From positions 1 to 6,792 of the forward strand of contig DATDWF010000087.1 of the NCBI GenBank assembly GCA_035289745.1: 6,792 nt of DNA, given 5' to 3'. Source of the DNA: JAUYQE01 sp035289745. Its GTDB lineage: Archaea > Nanobdellota > Nanobdellia > Woesearchaeales > GW2011-AR9. Below are positions 1 to 4,208 of the stretch, piece after piece. The number at the start of each line of letters is the position of its first letter. Position 1 is the stretch's first letter. The notes beneath the pieces are model-generated. The model was not told where the DNA came from. It made no database searches and worked only from the letters and a program-made list of their open reading frames with translations. The position numbers and the translations under genes are program-made.

Positions 1-141
1 CATTTTTTTGGCCTTGTTATCGACGAAGTTCTGTTCGCCAAGCAAAACGGAGAACTTTCGGTCTATGGGGGTGGTTTGGAAGGCGCTTTGTCGAGAAGTG
101 AAGAAGAAGGCCAACTCAGCCTCGCCGAGGGAGAAAAATGA
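1..141 (+). CDS. 3' end of an unrecognised gene; G-x-L-S repeat tail
   Basis: Frame 1 is open from the window edge to a TGA at 139-141, giving the last 46 residues of a protein whose start lies outside the window. I do not recognise the family. The visible tail has three G-x-L-S units (GELSV, GALSR, GQLSL) separated by short acidic or Gly-rich linkers, and it ends in a charged Glu/Lys stretch. The same arrangement ends the next protein, so the two are most likely tandem paralogues. The stop overlaps the next start (ATGA at 138-141), which implies co-transcription and translational coupling. That this is a real coding end rests on the shared tail and on the overlap. The function cannot be inferred from this fragment. 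Confidence 0.75.
   Translation, partial: HFFGLVIDEVLFAKQNGELSVYGGGLEGALSRSEEEGQLSLAEGEK
78..130 (+). repeat. Tandem gene-tail repeat, copy 1
   Basis: This stretch is homologous at the DNA level to 593-642. Both begin GGAAGG, followed by C or T and then GCTTT. Both contain an exact 14-base match, GAAGAAGGCCAACT, here at 103-116. Copy 1 is three bases longer, equal to one extra Glu codon. It encodes the last two G-x-L-S units of the upstream protein. The most likely origin is gene duplication rather than a mobile repeat, because the reading frame is the same in both copies. Confidence 0.7.
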
Positions 142-650
142 CCACTTACGAAAAGATAACTATTGAACAGCTGGTTCAACAGGCTTTTGCTCACTATGAG
201 AAACAAGGAGAAAATTATCACGCCCTTGTTGAAATAAATGGCGTTCTCTGGGGACAGAATTACAGGAGATATTTCTTTCAAATTCCGCCTTCGATCATTG
301 CTGAAGCACTAACAGAAAAACCTCTCGTCCAGCCACGTGAAGAGATCGAGCTTTTCTGGTCGAAGAAGAGGTTAGAGAAGCTACTGGATGGATATTTTAA
401 AAGACGGCTACCCTGCTTGGTTCGCGGAAAATACACTTGTCAAAAAGTGGGAGTATTCACGGGGGTACAAAAAGCTGACGGTCGTGTTTTAGTGGGGGGG
501 ACTCATACACCAATACAGCATATAGACGTCCATAAAGTTCTTAGCTATGATAACAATGTTCAAGGAAGACTTTCACTCGCCGACACTCGCCGGGAAGGTG
601 CTTTATCTCTTTATGAAGAAGGCCAACTTAGCCTCACTGAGGAAGAATAA
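138..650 (+). CDS. Unrecognised 170-residue protein with G-x-L-S repeat tail
   Basis: I do not recognise this family. No signal peptide or membrane segment is seen. The N-terminal half (about 1-85) looks mixed or helical, and a basic patch lies around residues 75-100 (SKKRLEK, YFKRR). Residues about 95-135 look beta-rich, with alternating hydrophobics and glycines (VGVFTGVQ, RVLVGG), as in a small barrel, but I cannot name the fold. The C-terminus carries three G-x-L-S-L units (143-147, 154-158, 162-166) and ends TEEE. The same tail ends the preceding gene, so the pair looks like a tandem duplication. The start at 138 is supported by a purine-rich GAGGGAG at 127-133 and by the ATGA overlap with the upstream stop. 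The next gene begins 30 bases after the stop. The function is unknown. Confidence 0.8.
   Translation: MTTYEKITIEQLVQQAFAHYEKQGENYHALVEINGVLWGQNYRRYFFQIPPSIIAEALTEKPLVQPREEIELFWSKKRLEKLLDGYFKRRLPCLVRGKYTCQKVGVFTGVQKADGRVLVGGTHTPIQHIDVHKVLSYDNNVQGRLSLADTRREGALSLYEEGQLSLTEEE
593..642 (+). repeat. Tandem gene-tail repeat, copy 2
   Basis: This is the partner of 78-130. The exact 14-base match lies at 615-628, 512 bases from copy 1, which is about one gene length (513 bases). That spacing is what a tandem duplication of the whole gene would give. Most remaining differences, such as C/T in CAACTC versus CAACTT, are single-base and often silent. This suggests that the tail is under protein-level constraint. 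Confidence 0.7.
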
Positions 651-680
651 CCAAAAACCCCAAAGAACTAAACACGCACC

Positions 681-1748
681 ATGACCCCAACCAACCCTAA
701 ATTCCTCCTCTCCACCAGCACCGCGCTCGAACAATACCAGAAAGCCAGAGCGCTTGCTGATGCTGTCAGCTACAGCTCCAAGACTAATCCTTTTATCACC
801 ACAATTCTCGAAGCGCATACCGATTCCCTGTTCAGCATCCATCTCCAAAATGAGCTGCAGCACGTCGCCGATAAATCCCGCGTGCTGTTCTTTGCCCAGG
901 CCTGGACGGAAGAAGATATCGCTGAATTAATGAATAAAAGAATAACCCAATTTATCGTCGATAATGAGGCTGATTTAAACACGCTCCTCCAATTGCTCGG
1001 CAAAGATGCCCCTCAGCAGAATATGCCAAAAATAACCCTTTTCCTGCGCCTAAAGCTCCATGAGCATACGCTCAGAACGGAACGCTATTTTGTATTCGGC
1101 ATGCCGGCAGCGGTCGTCAATAAACGGATTCAAGAAATAAAAGCAAACCAAAAGCTAAGTGCCAAAACCAGAGAGCTCGGCATCCATTTCCACCGCAAGA
1201 CGCAGAATCTCAGCGAATGGAATTATGCCGAGGAGATTTTTTCCGTGCTCGATAAAGAAACACTCCAGTCCATCGGCATCATCAATATGGGTGGCGGCCT
1301 GCCGGCAGCATATGCAAATACGAACGTGGACGTGCTCCCGGCCATCAGCAAGAAGATTACAGCATTTCGGGAAAGACTGCGCTCTCACAACATTAAACTA
1401 ATGGTAGAACCAGGCAGGTTCATCTCCGCGCCGGCCGTAAAACTCCAGACCACCATCATCGGCCTGCATGGCAACACCATCATCGTCAATGCGTCCGTCT
1501 ACAACAGCAACATGGATGCCTTGATCGTGCCGGTGAAACTTCAGGTTGAAAACGAGCTCTCTGAAAAAGAAGGAAAGCCTTATGTCATCAAAGGGATAAC
1601 ACCGTGCTCTTTGGACTTATTCCGCTATCGGGTGTACCTGAAAGAGCCAAAAATAGGCGATACGCTGACGTTCCTCAATGCTGGCGCATATAATTTCTCG
1701 ACAGAATTCTGCGATCTGGAGAAAATTGAGACGGAGGTGGGAGCATGA
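681..1748 (+). CDS. Fold-type III PLP-dependent decarboxylase, probably polyamine pathway
   Basis: This is a pyridoxal-phosphate decarboxylase of the alanine racemase/ornithine decarboxylase barrel family, 355 residues long and probably cytosolic. Visible motifs, in order: SYSSKTNP with the likely PLP lysine K34; GIHFH (167-171) at the His that stacks on PLP; the phosphate-binding GGGL (204-207); EPGR (243-246); a catalytic-type Cys in PCSLD (C309); and a late GAY (Y337). The Cys motif is one residue shorter than the C-D-S-x-D of ornithine, arginine and diaminopimelate enzymes. The HFH box and the stretch 270-286 (D279, P284) resemble carboxynorspermidine decarboxylases, whereas K34 and EPGR look like the ornithine/arginine/diaminopimelate group. 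The substrate is therefore open: arginine, carboxyaminopropylagmatine or carboxyspermidine. The nearby agmatinase-family gene favours a polyamine substrate. The start is the only upstream Met in frame (the next is M84, after the catalytic lysine). No ribosome binding site is seen. The stop overlaps the next gene by ATGA. Confidence 0.85.
   Translation: MTPTNPKFLLSTSTALEQYQKARALADAVSYSSKTNPFITTILEAHTDSLFSIHLQNELQHVADKSRVLFFAQAWTEEDIAELMNKRITQFIVDNEADLNTLLQLLGKDAPQQNMPKITLFLRLKLHEHTLRTERYFVFGMPAAVVNKRIQEIKANQKLSAKTRELGIHFHRKTQNLSEWNYAEEIFSVLDKETLQSIGIINMGGGLPAAYANTNVDVLPAISKKITAFRERLRSHNIKLMVEPGRFISAPAVKLQTTIIGLHGNTIIVNASVYNSNMDALIVPVKLQVENELSEKEGKPYVIKGITPCSLDLFRYRVYLKEPKIGDTLTFLNAGAYNFSTEFCDLEKIETEVGA
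1733..1739 (+). promoter_or_regulatory. Strong Shine-Dalgarno for the GHKL gene
   Basis: GGAGGTG lies five bases ahead of the ATG at 1745, inside the end of the decarboxylase gene. It is perfectly complementary to the usual archaeal 16S 3' end. It fixes the start of the next gene and indicates independent ribosome loading despite the ATGA overlap. Confidence 0.85.
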
Positions 1749-2323
1749 ACTTTTCAGAGTCGTTAGAGATATATGGAACAAAAGAAGATTTCTGCACGCT
1801 CATTAATGCTAACCCGGAAACAGAAGCGGCGCTTCTTCTCAAGATAAATGCGCATCTCTCTCGTTTAGCAATAACTGGGTGCAGCAAGATGTATGAGAAC
1901 TTGGCAACTCTCTTTGACAACCGCCTGCAGGAGCCAACATTTGTGAACAAAGGCTTCATATACAATGCTAGCGATAGCCTCGTTACCCGCTTGAGCCAGG
2001 ATGGAGGCTACTGTGCTTGGCTTGCCGTACGGCTCTATGCTGACGAGGCCAATGTACGCTTTGAAGTCGAAGACAATGGCTTGGGAATTGACGAAGAAGT
2101 CGAAGAGCTTCTTTTTTCTGAGCGGTTACAATCAACAAAACGCTTCCCGACACCTCTGCTTTTTGTGCTGGGCGGAAGCGGCGCTCATTTGCGAAGCTCT
2201 AAACGGAAAATAGATGCTTTGCAGGGAAGAATCGGCCATATCAACAAAGGAAAAGATTTGGGGGCGCTTTTCTGGTATGAAGTCCCGCTAGAAAATCTGC
2301 TCATAAAACCATGGAAAAAATAA
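1745..2323 (+). CDS. Stand-alone GHKL (histidine-kinase-like) ATPase domain protein
   Basis: This 192-residue protein shows the three ATP-binding boxes of the GHKL fold. The N-box is FIYNASDSLV (71-80, Asn74). The G1 box is DNGLGI (110-115), preceded by a typical beta strand (VRFEVE). The G2-like box is GGSGAHL (143-149), followed by a helix and the closing strands, with a GRI turn at 161-163 and ALFWYEVPL at the end. The 36-residue gap between N74 and D110 fits histidine kinases. No convincing phosphoacceptor H-box, sensor or membrane segment is seen. The N-terminal 60 residues are helical, and H37 (AHLSRL) is the only weak candidate. It may be a partial kinase, a regulatory ATPase or a phosphotransfer partner. 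It overlaps the decarboxylase by 4 bases and the ureohydrolase by 13, so it is embedded in the polyamine gene set. The start is set by the Shine-Dalgarno at 1733-1739. The ATPase fold is well supported; the role is unknown. Confidence 0.78.
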   Translation: MNFSESLEIYGTKEDFCTLINANPETEAALLLKINAHLSRLAITGCSKMYENLATLFDNRLQEPTFVNKGFIYNASDSLVTRLSQDGGYCAWLAVRLYADEANVRFEVEDNGLGIDEEVEELLFSERLQSTKRFPTPLLFVLGGSGAHLRSSKRKIDALQGRIGHINKGKDLGALFWYEVPLENLLIKPWKK

Positions 2324-3183
2324 CGTCGTGGATGAACCTACCGAAACAGTACCAAAACGGCAAATTCGTTATCCTGCCACTGCCATACGAACAGAACGTC
2401 ACGTACGGAAAAGGCGCTTCTCGCGGGCCGGAAGAGATCAGCAATGCATCCTATTTTCTCGAGTATTACGACGAGCAGTTTGACTGCAAACCATACGAGA
2501 AAGGCATCACCCTGCTGCAGCCTTTGCCGCTGAAGAACTGCACGCCGGAGCAGATGATTAAAGAGGTTGCAGGAGCCGTAGCACAACAGCAGAATAAATT
2601 TGTCATCGGCTTAGGAGGAGATCATGCAGTGACGCTCGGCATGATTCAAGGGATGGAACAGCTTCAGGAGAAAGAAAAGAACAGATATTCCCCCAGCGAT
2701 TTCTCTGTTATCATTCTCGATGCCCATGCCGACTTTCGGGATTCCTGGAACGGATCGATGTACAATCACGCCTGTGTTGCCCGGCAATTAGCCAAGAAAC
2801 ATGACCTGCTGCTGATCGGCATTCGGGCGATGGATGCTGACGAAGCAAAGATGATCCGAGAAAGGAAGCATGTGCACGTGATTAAAAGTTCAGACCTTTC
2901 GTTGCAACGAGTGAAAGCGCTTCTTCCGAAACTGAAGAAGAATATTTATCTCTCCATAGACGTCGATGTCTTCGATCTTTCTTTCATCCGCAACACCGGC
3001 ACACCAGAGCCCGGCGGCTTGTTCTGGAACGAAGCTATCGAGCTTTTACAGCTCATCTTCCGAGAGAAAAACGTTATTGGGGCGGACATCGCCGAATTTG
3101 CGCCGCAAGAGAATTTCCGGGCAGAAGCGTATGCGCTGGCGAAGCTGGCGTATAAAGTGATGGCGATGAAAGAGAAAAAGTGA
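2311..3183 (+). CDS. speB: Agmatinase-family ureohydrolase
   Basis: This is a binuclear manganese ureohydrolase of the arginase/agmatinase family, 290 residues, which is normal for agmatinase. It hydrolyses a guanidino group to urea plus an amine: agmatine to putrescine, or N1-aminopropylagmatine to spermidine as in some thermophilic archaea. All metal ligands are visible: H105 in GGDHAVTLG, D137/H139/D141 in DAHADFRD, and D217/D219 in SIDVDVFD. H153 (YNHACVAR) and E262 (ADIAEFAP) sit where agmatinases carry conserved residues. The N-terminal LPLPYEQNVTYGKGASRGP also fits the family. One deviation is FDLSF where the family usually has DPAF. The start at 2311 overlaps the previous gene by 13 bases and has no Shine-Dalgarno, so coupling is likely. 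M8 (2332) is an alternative start that would remove the overlap. A T-run follows the stop. The ureohydrolase assignment is firm; the exact substrate is inferred. Confidence 0.92.
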   Translation: MEKITSWMNLPKQYQNGKFVILPLPYEQNVTYGKGASRGPEEISNASYFLEYYDEQFDCKPYEKGITLLQPLPLKNCTPEQMIKEVAGAVAQQQNKFVIGLGGDHAVTLGMIQGMEQLQEKEKNRYSPSDFSVIILDAHADFRDSWNGSMYNHACVARQLAKKHDLLLIGIRAMDADEAKMIRERKHVHVIKSSDLSLQRVKALLPKLKKNIYLSIDVDVFDLSFIRNTGTPEPGGLFWNEAIELLQLIFREKNVIGADIAEFAPQENFRAEAYALAKLAYKVMAMKEKK

Positions 3184-3190
3184 GCCCCTT

Positions 3191-3206
3191 CTCTTTTTTC
3201 TCTCCT
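3191..3206 (+). terminator. T-rich terminator after the ureohydrolase gene
   Basis: A pyrimidine-rich stretch with six consecutive Ts (3194-3199) starts 8 bases after the ureohydrolase stop and lies just ahead of the next promoter. Archaeal RNA polymerase terminates at such T-runs without needing a hairpin. Its position between two transcription units supports the call. Confidence 0.6.
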
Positions 3207-3213
3207 CCAGACT

Positions 3214-3228
3214 CGGAAACTTTATAAA
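3214..3228 (+). promoter_or_regulatory. Archaeal promoter (BRE plus TATA box) for the 3273 gene
   Basis: TTTATAAA at 3221-3228 is a near-consensus archaeal TATA box. It is directly preceded by the purine-rich CGGAAAC, which suits the TFB recognition element. Transcription would start about 25 bases downstream of the box centre, near 3250, giving a leader of roughly 20 bases that contains the Shine-Dalgarno at 3261-3266. Confidence 0.8.
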
Positions 3229-3260
3229 CTCCCACTCTGCTTATCCCCCATTAAAACAGC

Positions 3261-3266
3261 AGGTGA
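3261..3266 (+). promoter_or_regulatory. Shine-Dalgarno for the 3273 gene
   Basis: AGGTGA lies six bases ahead of the ATG at 3273 and is a perfect complement to the usual 16S 3' end. It fixes this start. Confidence 0.85.
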
Positions 3267-3272
3267 GTAACC

Positions 3273-3725
3273 ATGACTATTGTAAAAATAAATTTGCATA
3301 AATTGCATGCAGAAAGAAACCTGGAAAATAAAGGCGGCCAGGTGAACATTAACAATAATGTTTCCATCAAAGACGTGGAAGACCTGAGTTTCAGCGCCGA
3401 CGGCAAGAAAGGCGTCAAATTTACCTTCGCTTTTAACTGCGCCTACGAACCGGCGCTCGGCAAGATCGACGTCGAAGGGCAGGTGCTGTACGTGAATGAT
3501 GAAAAAGTCATCGATGAGATCAAAGCCAACTGGGAGAAAGAGAAACGCCTACCCATGAACGTCATGGAAGAAGTAGTCAATGCTGCACTCCACAAAGGCA
3601 ACATTCAGGCCATCAAGATAAGCGAAGAAGTCAATCTGCCCAGCCCGCTGCCTCTGCCAAGAATGCGCTCCGCGGAGCAAAAGCCCGACGAGAAAAAGGC
3701 AGAGAAGAAAGCGGTGGCGAAGTAA
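3273..3725 (+). CDS. Conserved-looking 150-residue protein, possibly SecB-like
   Basis: The family is not recognised with certainty. Residues 21-85 alternate like beta strands (VNINNNVSIKDV, VKFTFAFNCAYE, KIDVEGQVLYV). An acidic and basic helix follows (76-91), then a Pro-initiated helix (93-108, LPMNVMEEVVNAALHKG) and the Pro-rich NLPSPLPLPR (121-130). The tail (135-150) is Lys/Glu-rich and probably disordered. This order of sheet, helix after a Pro turn, then extended Pro-rich end recalls SecB-type export chaperones, where a helix after FPYAR precedes a Pro-containing strand. A SecB-like protein is known in Methanocaldococcus. This comparison is by eye, so the functional call is weak. There is no signal peptide or membrane segment, so it is probably cytosolic. 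It has its own TATA box and an excellent Shine-Dalgarno, so the start is firm. The next gene begins 37 bases downstream without its own promoter, suggesting a two-gene unit. Confidence 0.8.
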   Translation: MTIVKINLHKLHAERNLENKGGQVNINNNVSIKDVEDLSFSADGKKGVKFTFAFNCAYEPALGKIDVEGQVLYVNDEKVIDEIKANWEKEKRLPMNVMEEVVNAALHKGNIQAIKISEEVNLPSPLPLPRMRSAEQKPDEKKAEKKAVAK

Positions 3726-3762
3726 AAGACCAAATCATCGCAAGCAGTTGGTATCATAACAA

Positions 3763-4041
3763 ATGAAAACAGAACAGATTTACCGGGTTTGGGGCGCTCG
3801 CATGAACTATGGTGGGGAGAAACTGGTCGAAGAGTTGGGCTGTGCACAAGGAAATTTAAAAGACATTGAAGCATATTTTGAAGAAAAATGCAATGTGCTC
3901 TCCCGCGCTGGCTATTCTATTCACTTTGATATGGCAACTCTCTTTTACATCACCCCGGAAAGCTTGGACGAAAGAAAAACACTTCTGGAAAAAAAAGCCG
4001 CTCTGCAAAGAGAATTAAGTGAACTGGAACAGAAACTCTAA
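3763..4041 (+). CDS. Unrecognised 92-residue protein with C-terminal coiled coil
   Basis: I do not recognise this protein. Residues 1-64 appear to form a small mixed domain (IYRVWGARMNYGG at the start, IHFDMATLFYI near 53-63) with two cysteines (C27, C43), too few for a metal site on their own. Residues 68-92 are a Leu/Glu/Lys-rich helix with leucines spaced like a coiled coil, ending in KL, so dimerisation or a partner contact is plausible. No Shine-Dalgarno or TATA box lies at the expected distance. The gene follows the 3273 gene by 37 bases and is most likely read from that promoter. M14 (3802) is an alternative start, also without a ribosome binding site. Coding is supported by the clean open frame and protein-like composition, but there is no homology that I can name. 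Confidence 0.65.
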   Translation: MKTEQIYRVWGARMNYGGEKLVEELGCAQGNLKDIEAYFEEKCNVLSRAGYSIHFDMATLFYITPESLDERKTLLEKKAALQRELSELEQKL

Positions 4042-4066
4042 GGTCCAAAAAAACGTCGAAACCATA

Positions 4067-4092
4067 CGGAAACTTACCGTTTCTGGGATTTT
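4067..4092 (+). terminator. Possible hairpin terminator after the 92-residue gene
   Basis: CGGAAAC (4067-4073) can pair with GTTTCTG (4079-4085) across the five-base loop TTACC, a seven-pair stem that includes one G-U pair. TTTT follows at 4089-4092. It lies 26 bases after the stop of the 92-residue gene and ahead of the cdc48 promoter region, a sensible place for a terminator. The stem is modest and the T-run short, so the call is tentative. Confidence 0.35.
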
Positions 4093-4119
4093 AAAAAGGT
4101 AGCAAAATCTTTAGAAACC

Positions 4120-4127
4120 TTTAAAAA
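4120..4127 (+). promoter_or_regulatory. Alternative upstream TATA-like box for cdc48
   Basis: TTTAAAAA preceded by AGAAACC (4113-4119) looks like a BRE plus TATA pair. It would start transcription near 4150, giving a leader of about 58 bases that would include GAGGT at 4195-4199, nine bases ahead of the ATG. It competes with the closer box at 4179-4186. Other TTTAAAAA-like runs nearby make a chance match possible. Confidence 0.35.
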
Positions 4128-4178
4128 ATATCCCTTGTTCTCAACAAACAGAACGTTATTTCTCCCCCCCCCTCAATA

Positions 4179-4186
4179 TTTATAAA
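4179..4186 (+). promoter_or_regulatory. TATA box of cdc48, placed for a leaderless mRNA
   Basis: TTTATAAA begins 30 bases ahead of the ATG at 4209, so a start site about 26 bases from the box centre falls on or beside the start codon. The BRE position is poor: a run of nine Cs (4164-4172) and CTCAATA precede it instead of purines. Confidence 0.65.
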
Positions 4187-4208
4187 CATACTATGAGGTT
4201 TACCGGCA

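Noticed and set aside
602..609. TTTATCTC as a TATA box for the decarboxylase operon
   Set aside because: It is a poor match inside the preceding gene without a BRE. The decarboxylase may simply be read from further upstream.
603..863. 86-codon - strand frame across the 650/681 gene junction
   Set aside because: It overlaps two supported + strand genes, has no promoter, and has an unnatural composition.
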